From: Halomonas sp. MCCC 1A13316 | GTDB taxonomy: Bacteria > Pseudomonadota > Gammaproteobacteria > Pseudomonadales > Halomonadaceae | Reading direction: 5' to 3' | DNA length: 64,000 nt | Assembly (NCBI RefSeq): GCF_014931605.1 | Contig: NZ_CP053382.1 | Coordinates: 2,852,001 to 2,916,000 of the forward strand | Shown: piece after piece, positions 19,342 through 30,043 of the stretch | Numbering within the stretch: position 1 is the first letter of the stretch | Layout of the letters: every line of letters begins with the position of its first letter | The notes under the pieces: generated by a model | What the model was told of the DNA's origin: nothing | The model's database searches: none | The model's input: the letters and a program-made list of their open reading frames with translations, nothing else | Position numbers and translations under genes: made by a program

Positions 19342-20846
19342 TGGATTACCTCGCGTCGCGCCAGAGCGGCCTCGGCCTCGGCGATGTCGCTGAAGGCATG
19401 GCGCACGCCGGCGATCTCCTGATAGGGCTCATGGCCCTTGCCGGCGATCAGTATCACATCCTTGTCTTCAGCCTTTCCCACGGCGTGGGCGATGGCTTCG
19501 CTTCGCCCAGCGATGATTTCAGTACGCGGCCTGGCCCCGGCCGAGACGCCGGCGAGTATCTGCTCGCGTATTCGGTCCGGGTCCTCGCTTCGGGGGTTGT
19601 CGTCGGTGATCACCAACCTATCGGCATGGCACTCGGCGGCCGCCCCCATCTGTGGGCGCTTGCCGCTGTCGCGGTCGCCTCCACAGCCGAACAGACACCA
19701 CAGCCGGCCATCGCCGGGCAGGTGCTCACGCAGCGCGCCCAGGGCATTCTCCAGTGCTTCGGGAGTATGTGCATAGTCGACGATCACAGTCGGCCGGCCG
19801 GAACGTCCCACTCGCTGCATGCGCCCCGGCACCGGTGTCAGCCGCGGAGCCGCATCGAACAGCGTGTCTAGCGATTCACCCAAGCCATGCAGAGTGGCGA
19901 TAGCCAGCAGGACATTATCGAGATTGAAGCGCCCCATCAGCGGAAGTTCGAGCGAACGCTCGCCCTGCGGGGTCGCCACCAGGGCCAGTTGTCCGTTGCG
20001 ATTGGGCTGCCAGTCGATCACCCGCAGCGTCGCTGCCGTATCGTCGCCGACCGCCAGTACGCGTACGCCTTCAGGCAACCCCGCCAGCATCAGGCGGGCC
20101 AGCGGGTCATTGGCGTTTATCACAGCGAGGGTCAGCTCGGAGCGGCGAAAGAGGCGCGCCTTGGCGGCGGCATAGGCCGCCATACTACCGTGATAGTCCA
20201 AGTGGTCGCGGCTCAGGTTGGTGAATACAGCCGCGGTGACTTGGCCGCCATCGAGGCGCCCTTGCTCCAGCGCATGGGATGAGACCTCCATGGCGATGCG
20301 GTCGATGCCGACTGCCGCCATCTCGCCGAGAGCTGCCTGCAGCGTCAACGGACCCGGCGTCGTCAGGCCCGTATCCTCGAGGCGTCCGGGCCGACCTACT
20401 CCGAGCGTCCCGATGAGGCCTGCCTTGCGGCCAAGAGTCTCACTCAGTTCGGCAATGTAATGCGTCACCGAACTCTTGCCATTGGTCCCGGTCACGCCAA
20501 TCAGCTCCAGCGCATCGGGCACCGCAAAGAGCAAGCGCCCCAGTTCACCCAGGCGCTGGCGCAGGAAAGGCAGACCAAGGACCGGCTGTCCTTGCATCGA
20601 CTCGGGAAGCGCCTCGTCTGGCTCAAGATGGTAGAGCACCTGTACGGCTCCCGATCGGAAGGCCTCGGTCAGGAAGGCACGGCCGTCACCGGACACGCCG
20701 GGTACCGCCACGAAAACGTCTCCTGGCGCAATCTGGCGGCTGTCGAGCACCAGACGTACCGAGGAACCGCCGGAGAGAACCGGCATCGCCTGTCTGGGCC
20801 AGCAGCGGCGCAGCGACGCCTGGAGACGGGAAACGTTTACCTGCAT
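19338..20846 (-). CDS. murE: UDP-MurNAc-L-Ala-D-Glu--meso-diaminopimelate ligase
   Basis: MurE adds the third residue of the peptidoglycan stem. The ATP loop GVTGTNGKSSVTHY and the C-terminal motif DDNPRSEDP are present; DNPR is the known marker for meso-diaminopimelate rather than lysine, as expected for a Gram-negative cell wall. The N-terminal domain has LDSRQIAPGDVFVAVPG. I started at the ATG at 20846 (MQVNVSRLQ, 502 residues), which has an AAAGGTG site; the frame open to 20963 would run into ftsI. Confidence 0.96.
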   Translation of the reverse strand: MQVNVSRLQASLRRCWPRQAMPVLSGGSSVRLVLDSRQIAPGDVFVAVPGVSGDGRAFLTEAFRSGAVQVLYHLEPDEALPESMQGQPVLGLPFLRQRLGELGRLLFAVPDALELIGVTGTNGKSSVTHYIAELSETLGRKAGLIGTLGVGRPGRLEDTGLTTPGPLTLQAALGEMAAVGIDRIAMEVSSHALEQGRLDGGQVTAAVFTNLSRDHLDYHGSMAAYAAAKARLFRRSELTLAVINANDPLARLMLAGLPEGVRVLAVGDDTAATLRVIDWQPNRNGQLALVATPQGERSLELPLMGRFNLDNVLLAIATLHGLGESLDTLFDAAPRLTPVPGRMQRVGRSGRPTVIVDYAHTPEALENALGALREHLPGDGRLWCLFGCGGDRDSGKRPQMGAAAECHADRLVITDDNPRSEDPDRIREQILAGVSAGARPRTEIIAGRSEAIAHAVGKAEDKDVILIAGKGHEPYQEIAGVRHAFSDIAEAEAALARREVIQ

Positions 20847-20877
20847 CGACACACCTTTGTCGTGGAAATGGCAGGAG

Positions 20878-22587
20878 TCATCTTGCACGCTGGTCCGGCG
20901 GCACATCGAGAAGCCGCAAGGCGCTGCCGGTGACCCGCGAGAACACCGGTGCCGCCACGGCACCGCCGTAGTACTCGCCGGCCTTGGGGTTATCGATCAT
21001 GACGATCGTAACGATTCGCGGGTCGGAGACGGGAGCGATGCCGGCGAAAAGGCTGCGATAGGCATTATCCTCGTAGCCTTGCGACGAGGTCTTGCGTACG
21101 GTACCGGTCTTGCCAGCCACCCGGTAGCCCGGCACTGCCGCTCGCCGGCCGCCTGTGCTCGGCTGAACGGAGCGCTCCATGATTCGCAACAGCTCATGAG
21201 CCACCTGTGGATCGATGGTCGGCGTTCCCTGCGGAGCCTCATCCAGTTTGAGCAGCGAAGGCGCCATGCGCACGCCATCGTTGGCCAGCGCCGTGTAGGC
21301 GCTCGCCAGTTGCAGCGCGGAAACCGACAGGCCATAGCCATACGACAGTGCCGCCCATTGGCTGCTAGACCAGCGTACCGGCGACGGCATGTGCCCGACA
21401 GCCTCGCCGGGAAAGCCGGTTTCGGTGCTCTGGCCGAAGCCGAGCCGCCGGTAGAGGTCGGGAACCAGCGGTTCGTCGAGCTCGAGTACCAGCTTGGACA
21501 TGCCGATGTTCGACGACTTCTCCAAGATGCCGGCCAGGTCGAGCTCGCCATAGTTGCGGATGTCGCGAATCGTGAAACGATCGATGCGCATCCAGCCCGG
21601 CGACGTATCGACCACCACATCGCTGTCGAAGTGACCGCTCTCCATGATCGCCGCCATGGCCAGCGGCTTCATCACCGAACCCGGCTCGAAGACGTCGACG
21701 ATAGCCTGGTTGCGCAAACCGCGCGGATCAAGACCGGCGCGGTTGTTGGGGTTGTAGGAGGGCTGATTGGCCATGGCCAGCACCTCGCCGGTACGGGCGT
21801 CCATCATCACCACGACGCCGCCATCGGCCTCGTTTTCCGCGACCGCCGCCTTCAGCTCACGGTAGGCCATGTACTGAAGGCGCTGGTCGATGGACAGGGT
21901 CAGCTCGCCGCCCGGCTGGGCCTCGCGCAGGATTTCCAGATCGCGCACCAAGCGCCCGCGACGATCCTTGAGCACCCGACGTTGACCCGGGGTGCCGGCC
22001 AGATAGGGCTGGTAGGCGAGCTCCAATCCCTCCTGGCCCGCGTCGTCCACGTTGGTCACGCCCAGCAGTTGGGCGACCACCTCGCCGGCCGGATAGTAGC
22101 GCTTGTACTCATGCTGGGCGTAGACCCCCGGCACGCGCAGATCGAGGACCCGCTGGGCGGCCACGGGGGTCAGCTGGCGCCGCAGAAACATGAATTCGCG
22201 CTCGGCAAAACGCTCCAGCCGGGCGTCGAGATCGTCCAGCGTCATGCCCAGTGCCTGCGCCAGCATCAGACGTTGAATACGATCCTCCGGCACCTCCTGG
22301 GGGTTGGCCCAGAGCGTCACGACCGGCGTGGAGATCGCCAGCGGTTCGCCGTTGCGATCGGTGATCATGCCGCGGTGAGCAGTCAACGATTCGGTGCGCA
22401 GAGTACGCGCATCGCCCTGCCCCTGAAGAAACGGCCGGTCGAGGACGTGCAAGGTCACGATGCGACCGGTCAACAGCAACAAACCGAGGATCACCGCGCC
22501 CAGCACAACGCCATAGCGCAGCCCACCCATCGGAGCCATGGGCGACCGGCGACGCGGCGTCACCCCGCTGCGGACGTCCGTGCTCAT
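20878..22587 (-). CDS. ftsI: Septal peptidoglycan transpeptidase PBP3 (FtsI)
   Basis: FtsI cross-links septal peptidoglycan and works with FtsW. The 569-residue class B penicillin-binding protein has a membrane anchor at about residues 25-47, a pedestal domain beginning with RGMITDRNGEPLA, and a transpeptidase domain with the active-site Ser304 in GSVMKP, SSN at 358-360 and KTG at 493-495. All three catalytic motifs are intact. Its start overlaps ftsL by four bases; murE begins 31 bases after its stop. Confidence 0.98.
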   Translation of the reverse strand: MSTDVRSGVTPRRRSPMAPMGGLRYGVVLGAVILGLLLLTGRIVTLHVLDRPFLQGQGDARTLRTESLTAHRGMITDRNGEPLAISTPVVTLWANPQEVPEDRIQRLMLAQALGMTLDDLDARLERFAEREFMFLRRQLTPVAAQRVLDLRVPGVYAQHEYKRYYPAGEVVAQLLGVTNVDDAGQEGLELAYQPYLAGTPGQRRVLKDRRGRLVRDLEILREAQPGGELTLSIDQRLQYMAYRELKAAVAENEADGGVVVMMDARTGEVLAMANQPSYNPNNRAGLDPRGLRNQAIVDVFEPGSVMKPLAMAAIMESGHFDSDVVVDTSPGWMRIDRFTIRDIRNYGELDLAGILEKSSNIGMSKLVLELDEPLVPDLYRRLGFGQSTETGFPGEAVGHMPSPVRWSSSQWAALSYGYGLSVSALQLASAYTALANDGVRMAPSLLKLDEAPQGTPTIDPQVAHELLRIMERSVQPSTGGRRAAVPGYRVAGKTGTVRKTSSQGYEDNAYRSLFAGIAPVSDPRIVTIVMIDNPKAGEYYGGAVAAPVFSRVTGSALRLLDVPPDQRAR

Positions 22588-22913
22588 GGTCTGATGACCT
22601 CGACTTCATCGACGTGAGGCAGACGCATCTCGAGGCGTTCGACGGCCAGTCGCTCAATGCGCGCCGGTGACGACCAGGCGCTCTCTTCGAGCAGCAGTTG
22701 ACCCCATTCCGTCTGCAACTGGTCACGCTCACGCTCGAGCTGCTGCAGCCGCACATATTGCATACGGGTCTGGTGGCTGGTACTGATCACCGCCGTGGCA
22801 CTGGCCAGGCAAGCCAGCAGCAGGCCCAGCACCAGCAGCAGGCGCCCGCTCGGTAGCCGAGCCGGCCGCCAGGCAACGCGCATCAATCGAGGAGACAACC
22901 GTCCTTGCGCCAT
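22584..22913 (-). CDS. ftsL: Cell division protein FtsL
   Basis: FtsL is a small bitopic inner-membrane protein that pairs with FtsB through a coiled coil and passes the activation signal to FtsWI. The 109-residue protein has one membrane helix (LLLVLGLLLACLASATAVI) and a periplasmic coiled coil (RMQYVRLQQLERERDQLQTE). A GTG at 22925 overlaps the rsmH stop and would add four residues, but the ATG at 22913 has GAGGAA at the right distance, so I prefer it. Position between rsmH and ftsI is the invariant one for ftsL. Confidence 0.93.
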   Translation of the reverse strand: MAQGRLSPRLMRVAWRPARLPSGRLLLVLGLLLACLASATAVISTSHQTRMQYVRLQQLERERDQLQTEWGQLLLEESAWSSPARIERLAVERLEMRLPHVDEVEVIRP

Positions 22914-22921
22914 GCCGTTCC

Positions 22922-23878
22922 TCACGTCAGCTTGCGTGCAGCGCGCATCACCGCGCTACGTGCGCGTGGGTTGGCTTCGACCTCTTCCGGTGTGGCCCGC
23001 TGAGCCTTGCCCAGCATCGCCAGACGCTTGGCGAGTTGCTCCTCCCGTACCGGCATGCCTCGCGGCAAATCGGTATCGCCGCGCACATGTTCACGGATGA
23101 AACGCTTGACCCGGCGATCCTCCAGCGAATGGAAGCTGATCACCACCAAGTGACCGCCCGGCGCCAAGGCTTCCAACGCTGCCAACAGCGCCATGTCCAG
23201 CTGTTCCAGCTCGCCATTGACGTGAATACGCAGGGCCTGGAAAGCGCGCGTTGCGGGGTGTTTACCCTTCTCCCAGGCGGGATGGGCCGCCTTGAGCACA
23301 GCGGCCAGGTCGCCGGTACGCAGGAAGGGCTGTTCCGCGCGGCGCGTGACCACGGCCCGCGCCAAGCGTTTGGCGAAGCGCTCCTCGCCATAGGCCTTGA
23401 AGACATGCGCGATATCTGCCTCACGGGCACGGGCCAGCCAGTCGGCGGCACTCTCGCCCTGACTCGGGTCCATTCGCATGTCGAGAGGGCCGTCACGCAG
23501 GAAACTGAAACCTCGCTCGGGGTCGTCCAGCTGCGGCGACGAAACACCGATGTCCAGCAGCACTCCGTCAAGCTTTCCATGCAAGCCATGGCGTCGCGCG
23601 ATATCGCCCAGGTTGGCGAACTCGCCCTGCTCGATGGTGAAGCGGGAATCACTCAGCGACCCCGCCGCGGCAACGGCCTGGGGGTCGCGATCGATGGCAA
23701 GCAGGCGACCCTCTGGGCTCAGCCGCTCGAGAATGGCACGCGAGTGACCGCCACGGCCGAAGGTGCCGTCCAGATAGGTCCCGCCGGCGTCGTGAACGAG
23801 CGCATCCACGGCACCGTCCAGCAGCACGCTGGCATGACGAAAGCCATGTCGGCTCGATTCAGCTGCGGATGGCGGCAT
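22922..23878 (-). CDS. rsmH: 16S rRNA (cytosine-1402-N4)-methyltransferase
   Basis: RsmH (formerly MraW) methylates N4 of C1402 in the 16S rRNA P site; RsmI, encoded next door, methylates the ribose of the same base. The 318-residue protein has [15 protein letters not shown], the SAM loop [31 protein letters not shown] and [14 protein letters not shown], all family signatures. It is the first gene of the dcw cluster here. The usual mraZ is missing, and rnpB ends only 69 bases upstream. Confidence 0.97.
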   Translation of the reverse strand: MPPSAAESSRHGFRHASVLLDGAVDALVHDAGGTYLDGTFGRGGHSRAILERLSPEGRLLAIDRDPQAVAAAGSLSDSRFTIEQGEFANLGDIARRHGLHGKLDGVLLDIGVSSPQLDDPERGFSFLRDGPLDMRMDPSQGESAADWLARAREADIAHVFKAYGEERFAKRLARAVVTRRAEQPFLRTGDLAAVLKAAHPAWEKGKHPATRAFQALRIHVNGELEQLDMALLAALEALAPGGHLVVISFHSLEDRRVKRFIREHVRGDTDLPRGMPVREEQLAKRLAMLGKAQRATPEEVEANPRARSAVMRAARKLT

Positions 23879-23947
23879 GCACTTTCCTGTCTCTTGAACT
23901 GGATGAATGCACCGGCCGCGACCGGTAGCGGAGGGTACGAATCAGGG

Positions 23948-24308
<361 letters not shown>

Positions 24309-24315
24309 GAGCGCA

Positions 24316-24344
24316 AGAATACCAGCGCGCACGAGGCCTCTCAA
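24316..24344 (-). promoter_or_regulatory. rnpB promoter
   Basis: On the minus strand TTGAGA (24344-24339) and TATTCT (24321-24316) are exactly 17 bases apart. The -35 matches five of six consensus positions and the -10 four of six. The first base of the predicted RNA, G24308, is eight bases past the -10, which fits the P1 end. It sits in the 52-base gap after the rsmI stop. Confidence 0.8.
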
Positions 24345-24360
24345 TGTCTTTCCACGCATG

Positions 24361-25218
24361 TCAGCGCGCTTCCTTGAGTGCTTGAACACGGCTGTACCAC
24401 TCCTTCTTGGCACCGCCCAACAGGCGCGACGCCACCGCCGCAGCCTGCTTTACCCCGATACCTTCGGCGAGCAGCGCCATCACAACGGCATCGGCTTCCA
24501 GGCTGGCAACGTCCCTATTCTCACGAGCCTCGTCACCCGCCACCATGATCACGAACTCACCGCGGGCCTGGTCGGGGTCGGCCTCCATGCAAGCCAGCAG
24601 CGTCGAGGCACTGCCGTCGAGAAACGTCTCGAAAGCTTTGGTCAGTTCCCTGGCGAGCACCAGCCGCCGCTCGCCGAGCACCGTCGCGATGTCTGCCAAC
24701 GTATCGCGGATACGATGCGGTGACTCGTAGAAGACCAGCGTCTCGGCATGCTGTTCCAGCGCTTCCAGACGCTGCCGTCGCCCCGCCGGCTTGGCTGGGA
24801 GAAAACCCAGGAACAAGAAACGATCGGTCGGCAGACCCGCCGCACTTAGTGCGGCCACCAGGGCACAAGGGCCCGGCACGGGCACGATGCGGCGCCCACG
24901 CATTCGCAGCTCCCGCACCAGCACGAAGCCCGGATCGCTGATCAATGGTGTACCGGCATCGCTGACCAGGGCAATGCTCTCGCCACGCCGCAGACGCTCG
25001 TCAAGCTGTTCGACCCTGGCCGCCTCGTTGTGTTCGTGCAGCGACAGCAGGGGAACCGAGAGACCGAGGTGGCGCAGCAGCCGAGAGGTGTGGCGGGTAT
25101 CTTCCGCAGCAACCAGATCGACCGCCCCCAACACCTTGGCTGCCCTCGGACTCAAGTCCTCCAGATTCCCAATCGGTGTGGCGACCACGTACAATGTGCC
25201 CAGATCAGTGTCAGACAT
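24361..25218 (-). CDS. rsmI: 16S rRNA (cytidine-1402-2'-O)-methyltransferase
   Basis: RsmI methylates the ribose of C1402 in 16S rRNA, complementing RsmH. It is a 285-residue member of the tetrapyrrole methylase fold. Signatures are LYVVATPIGNLEDLSPRA at the N-terminus, AAEDTRHTSRLL, ALVSDAGTPLISDPGF near residue 85, and FYESPHRI near residue 155. It is divergent from lpoA, with 102 bases between the starts, the same arrangement as in E. coli and Pseudomonas. Confidence 0.97.
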   Translation of the reverse strand: MSDTDLGTLYVVATPIGNLEDLSPRAAKVLGAVDLVAAEDTRHTSRLLRHLGLSVPLLSLHEHNEAARVEQLDERLRRGESIALVSDAGTPLISDPGFVLVRELRMRGRRIVPVPGPCALVAALSAAGLPTDRFLFLGFLPAKPAGRRQRLEALEQHAETLVFYESPHRIRDTLADIATVLGERRLVLARELTKAFETFLDGSASTLLACMEADPDQARGEFVIMVAGDEARENRDVASLEADAVVMALLAEGIGVKQAAAVASRLLGGAKKEWYSRVQALKEAR

Positions 25219-25320
25219 GGCGGTTCCTCAGGGAGACTGTCGGGCTTGGCCGAATATGGTTGATCGTCGGACCCAGAGCCGGACCTGTGCCTCTCTGAGC
25301 CTGCAGACAAGGAAGAATAC

Positions 25321-27071
25321 ATGCTGAAAATGCCCCGCGGCCTGCTGGCCATCGTGCTCCTCGCCCTTCTGATGGCCGGCTGCGCCCCGCCCGGCCTCAT
25401 CGAGCGCGTGCCCGACGATGATCCCGGCTACCTTCTCGAGCAAGCCGAGCAACAAGCCCCCGAGCAGGCGGCACTCAGCCGACTCGAAGCGGCGGATATC
25501 CTAGCACGCCGCGGCCAGCGTACCCAGGCGCTGGAGGTTGCCCTCGAGATCGACGATGCCCGGCTATCCCCCGACTACCGTTTGCATTGGGCCATGCTGC
25601 TGTCGGAACTCGGCGAGGAGCTCGATGAACCCTGGGCCGTTGTTCAGGCCGGCCAGTTGCTCGACGAGATCGAGTTACCGCACGATGCCGGCCTGATCTT
25701 GCGCGAGCGTATGGGCCGCGCCCTGGCACAGCTCGACGAGCATCGCGCCGCCGCCGAGATGCTGATGTACGTGCAGGCGCGTACCGATCGGGAAGCGCTC
25801 AACGATCTCATCTGGGCCTCGCTTTCCCGTCTCGAAGCCAGCGGACTGGCCAGCCTGAGCGAAGGCGCCGACGAGCTCACCCAAGGCTGGCTGGAGCTTG
25901 CCAGCCTGGTGCGTGAAAGCGACGGCGACATCGAGCGCCTGTTCATTCGCCTGGAATCCTGGCGTGAACGCAACGCTCAGCACCCGGCAGCCCGCAGCGT
26001 GCCTGCCGAACTTCTGGCTCTGCGTGAACTGCGCGGCAAGGAAGTGCGCCATATCGCCGTTTTCCTGCCCACCGACGGCCCCCTGTCCAGCGTTGCCGAA
26101 TCGATCCGCACCGGCATCCGCGTTCACCACCTACATAGCGTGGAACGCAATGGCGGAGTACGCCTCACATTCCTCGATAGCAGCCAGGGCAATCTCGATG
26201 CCCTCTATAGCGAAGCGCGCAACCTTGGCGCCCAGGTGGTCATTGGCCCGCTCGACAAGAACAAGGTGAGCGAACTCGAGACCCGTGACAGCGTTCCATT
26301 GCCGACGCTGGCGCTGAATTACGGCGAAGGTACGATGAACCAGGCCGAGGGGCTGTTTCAATACGGCCTGTCTGCCGAGGACGAGGCGCGCCAGGTCGCC
26401 CGACGCGCCCGTGAGGATGGCCATCGCCGTAGCGCCCTGATGGTGCCGAACAATGAATGGGGTGCGCGGGTCGGCCGCGCCTTCGAGGAAGAGTGGCGCA
26501 ATCGTGACGGGATTATCACCAATACCGTCGCCTATGATCCACGCGGCTCCGCTACCGAGAGCACACGCCGGGCTCTTGCCGGTGGCCGCCCCGACATGCT
26601 GTTCCTGCTGGCCCTGCCCAGCTATGCCCGCCAAGTACCGCCGACTCTCGACTACTACGATGCAGCGGACCTACCGATCTATGCTACCTCGCATCTCTAC
26701 GAAGGCCGCCCTCAGCCGCTGCTGGACCATGACCTCGACGAGGTCAATTTCGTCGACATTCCCTGGCAGATCCCCGACGCTGCCGTGGGTGGCGTGGAAG
26801 CGTTACCCTACCTCGCCAGCTTTCAGGAACTGCAGCAGGATGCCGACTCTTCCACTTTCCGCCTGACGGCAATGGGCGTCGACGCCTACGAGCTGGCGCG
26901 TCGGCTGCCGCAGTTCCAGCTGCTTCCCGAAAGCGAGATGTTCGGTGCCACCGGCCTGCTGGTGCCCGGACGCGACGGTCGCATCGAGCGGCAGCTGCCC
27001 TGGGCACGTTTCGACCGCGGTGTACCGCGCCCTATCCTGACCTTTGACCCCCTCGGCGCTGGCCAGGGCGA

Positions 27072-27075
<4 letters not shown>
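25321..27075 (+). CDS. lpoA: Outer-membrane lipoprotein activator of PBP1a (LpoA)
   Basis: LpoA reaches from the outer membrane through the periplasm to stimulate the peptidoglycan synthase PBP1a. The 584-residue protein has a lipoprotein signal with lipobox LMAGC (Cys21). An N-terminal helical repeat region, about residues 35-240, is followed by a periplasmic-binding-protein-like domain from about 245 (HIAVFLPTDGPLSS) to the end. Asp is not at position +2 after the cysteine (Ala is), consistent with outer-membrane sorting. AAGGAAG precedes the ATG. It begins the lpoA-yraN-gmhA-dolP run and overlaps yraN by four bases. Confidence 0.93.
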
Positions 27076-28072
<997 letters not shown>

Positions 28073-28077
28073 TCCCA

Positions 28078-28656
28078 ATGACCTCAACCAGACTCTTCGC
28101 TTGTCTTCTGACCTCCCTGGTTCTGGCCCTTAGCGGCTGTACCGCGGTAACCGGCGTCACCAATCCCGGCACCATCGACGAAAACTACGGCAGGCGCACG
28201 CTTGGCGCCCAAGTAGAAGATGAGAGCATCGAGACCAAGATTTCGCACAACCTGCGCCGCAGCGATGCGCGGCTCGGCGATGCCCGCATCAATGTCGACA
28301 GCTACAACGGTATCGTGCTGCTCACCGGCCAGGTACCCAGTGAAGAGCTGAAACAGAAGGCCAACGAAGTGGCCTTGGAGGTACGCAACGTACGCGACGT
28401 ACACAACGAACTCTCCATCGCCGCCAACCTGCCGGCAAGCCAGCGCCTTTCGGACACCTGGACCAATACCCGCATCCGCACGGCCCTGGCGGCAGACGAA
28501 AGCATCGATACCGGCCGGCTGCGCTTCATCACCGAGAATGCCACGGTCTACATCATGGGCATGGTCAGACGGGCCGAGGCGGATCGCATCGTCAACGCGG
28601 TTGCCGATGTCGGCGGAATCCAGCGCATCGTAAAGGTCTTCGATTACCTCGACTGA
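28078..28656 (+). CDS. dolP: Outer-membrane lipoprotein with two BON domains (DolP)
   Basis: DolP (formerly YraP) is an outer-membrane lipoprotein that supports envelope integrity and septal amidase control. The 192-residue protein has a lipobox LSGC (Cys21) and two BON domains, about residues 48-115 (DESIETKISHNLRR onward, with GIVLLTGQVPSEE) and 125-192 (WTNTRIRTALAAD onward, with TVYIMGMVRRAEAD). It starts five bases after the gmhA stop. A long hairpin lies 24 bases after its stop. Confidence 0.93.
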   Translation: MTSTRLFACLLTSLVLALSGCTAVTGVTNPGTIDENYGRRTLGAQVEDESIETKISHNLRRSDARLGDARINVDSYNGIVLLTGQVPSEELKQKANEVALEVRNVRDVHNELSIAANLPASQRLSDTWTNTRIRTALAADESIDTGRLRFITENATVYIMGMVRRAEADRIVNAVADVGGIQRIVKVFDYLD

Positions 28657-28679
28657 ACGCACATTTCAGAACACAGAAT

Positions 28680-28711
28680 GCAGAACGGCAGGCCGAGGCC
28701 TGCCGTTCTGC
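28680..28711. terminator. Hairpin between convergent dolP and sspB
   Basis: GCAGAACGGCAGGC (28680-28693) pairs with GCCTGCCGTTCTGC (28698-28711) around a 4-base loop, a 14-bp stem. It is placed to end both transcripts. There is no T-run on either strand, so it may be a weak or Rho-assisted terminator. Confidence 0.6.
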
Positions 28712-28734
28712 TACGTAGTCGTCATGATCGTCAG

Positions 28735-29217
28735 TTACTTGATCACTCTCAGCGAAGGACGCTTCTTGGAAGTCGTCCTGCCAGCGGAAAACGCCTTGTC
28801 TTGCTCCGACTTCGCGGCCGTGTCGTCCCGCTCTTGGTCTATATCGACACTACTCAGCTCGGGCTTGTCCCCGGAAGCATCCTCCTCGCGCTGAGGCATC
28901 GGCATGGTCGGCTCATGGCCGAATACCATGCCCACACCGTTCTCCTTGGCATAGATGGCCACTAGGGCCTGCATCGGTACGACGACCTGCATGGGTTGTC
29001 CACCGAAGCGAGCATGAAACCTGACGGCATCGTTCGCGATATGGAGATCGCGCACCGCAGTAGGCCCGACGTTCAGCACGATCTGACCGTTCTGCACGAA
29101 CTGGCGTGGCACGCTGACGCCTGGCTGCTCGGCATCCACTACGATGTAAGGAGTATGCTCATTGTCCAGAAGCCACTCGTAGAGGCCTCGGGCCAGATAG
29201 GGGCGGCTCGACAACAT
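28735..29217 (-). CDS. sspB: Stringent starvation protein B, ClpXP adaptor
   Basis: SspB binds ssrA-tagged proteins and delivers them to the ClpXP protease. The 160-residue protein has the N-terminal substrate-binding domain (RPYLARGLYEWLLDN, PYIVVDAEQPGVSVP, LNVGPTAVRDL, ARFGG), then an acidic linker from about residue 110, and ends in RPSLRVIK, which matches the ClpX-binding tail of E. coli SspB. The gene follows sspA with a 49-base gap containing a hairpin. Confidence 0.96.
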   Translation of the reverse strand: MLSSRPYLARGLYEWLLDNEHTPYIVVDAEQPGVSVPRQFVQNGQIVLNVGPTAVRDLHIANDAVRFHARFGGQPMQVVVPMQALVAIYAKENGVGMVFGHEPTMPMPQREEDASGDKPELSSVDIDQERDDTAAKSEQDKAFSAGRTTSKKRPSLRVIK

Positions 29218-29240
29218 TGCGTTCAGCCCTCCAGACTGTC

Positions 29241-29262
29241 GGCGTCGGGCAGACCCGACGCC
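29241..29262 (-). other. Intercistronic hairpin between sspA and sspB
   Basis: GGCGTCGGG (29241-29249) pairs perfectly with CCCGACGCC (29254-29262) around CAGA. It has no T-run. It lies between two genes of one operon, where it could stabilise the sspA message or reduce read-through into sspB. Confidence 0.5.
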
Positions 29263-29266
29263 AGGT

Positions 29267-29893
29267 TCAGGCGCGCATTTCGCGCTCGTTCTCGCTCAGC
29301 GCCGACACAAAGGATTCACGCTCGAACAATCGCTCCATGTAGGCGACGAGCGGCTTGACCTGCTTCTCCGGAAGCTCGATACCCAATACCGGAAGACGCC
29401 ATAGAATCGGCGCGATACAGCAGTCCACAAGCGAAAATTCCTCGCTCATGAAGAAAGGCACGTCCTCGAAGATCGGTGAGATACCGACCAGACTCTCACG
29501 CAGTTCCTTGCGCGCCTTTTCCACCTCTTTCTTGCCGCCGCTCTCGATCTGCTCGACGAGAGGGCACCACTCCCGCTCGATGCGGTGCATCCAGAGACGA
29601 CTCTGGGCTCGCGCCACGGGATACACCGGCAGCAACGGAGGATGAGGAAAGCGCTCGTCCAAGTACTCCATCATGACCTTGGATTCGTAGAGCGCCAGGT
29701 CGCGATCGACCAGGGTAGGCACGCTGTTGTAGGGGTTCAGGTCGGCAAGTTCCTCGGGACGCTGGTCACCATTGACCTCGACGATATCGACCGCGACACC
29801 CTTCTCGGCGAGCACGATACGTACGCGATGACTAAGGTGGTCATCGCCCCCCGAGTAGAAGATCATCGACGACCGCTTGGCCACTACACCCAT
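29267..29893 (-). CDS. sspA: Stringent starvation protein A
   Basis: SspA is a glutathione-S-transferase-like protein that binds RNA polymerase and helps acid and stationary-phase adaptation. The 208-residue protein has the thioredoxin-like N-terminal domain ([21 protein letters not shown], quoted in part), the [10 protein letters not shown] segment with the cis-proline, and [20 protein letters not shown] leading to the helical C-terminal domain. It is upstream of sspB and downstream of the cytochrome bc1 genes. A promoter-like extended -10 lies about 30 bases upstream. Confidence 0.95.
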   Translation of the reverse strand: MGVVAKRSSMIFYSGGDDHLSHRVRIVLAEKGVAVDIVEVNGDQRPEELADLNPYNSVPTLVDRDLALYESKVMMEYLDERFPHPPLLPVYPVARAQSRLWMHRIEREWCPLVEQIESGGKKEVEKARKELRESLVGISPIFEDVPFFMSEEFSLVDCCIAPILWRLPVLGIELPEKQVKPLVAYMERLFERESFVSALSENEREMRA

Positions 29894-29923
29894 GTAACAA
29901 TCCTCGCATCAATTCGAACCAGC

Positions 29924-29932
29924 ATGATAGCA
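29924..29932 (-). promoter_or_regulatory. Candidate extended -10 promoter of sspA
   Basis: The minus strand reads TGCTATCAT, a TGn extended -10 with five of six consensus matches in the hexamer. It is 31 bases before the sspA ATG. No -35 is evident. Confidence 0.45.
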
Positions 29933-29980
29933 CGCCCCCCCAGGCTACGGGTGGCATGTATTCTCTGACTTGAAACAACA

Positions 29981-30019
29981 CGCAGGGGGCGCATGGCATG
30001 TGACCATGCGCCCCCTGCG
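29981..30019 (-). terminator. Terminator after the petABC operon
   Basis: CGCAGGGGGCGCATGG (29981-29996) and CCATGCGCCCCCTGCG (30004-30019) form a perfect 16-bp stem with a 7-base loop, 24 bases after the petC stop. On the minus strand it is followed by TGTTGTTTC, a T-rich but broken tail. Confidence 0.8.
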
Positions 30020-30043
30020 GCACAACCGACCGATTCAACCGAA

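Noticed and set aside
20857..22617. A 586-codon open frame on the plus strand opposite ftsI
   Set aside because: Same cause: ftsI has all its catalytic motifs on the other strand. No ribosome site or domain supports the antisense frame.
23911..23926. ACCGG-type inverted repeat downstream of rnpB considered as an rnpB terminator
   Set aside because: The stem is only five bases and has no T-run, so I do not call it a terminator.
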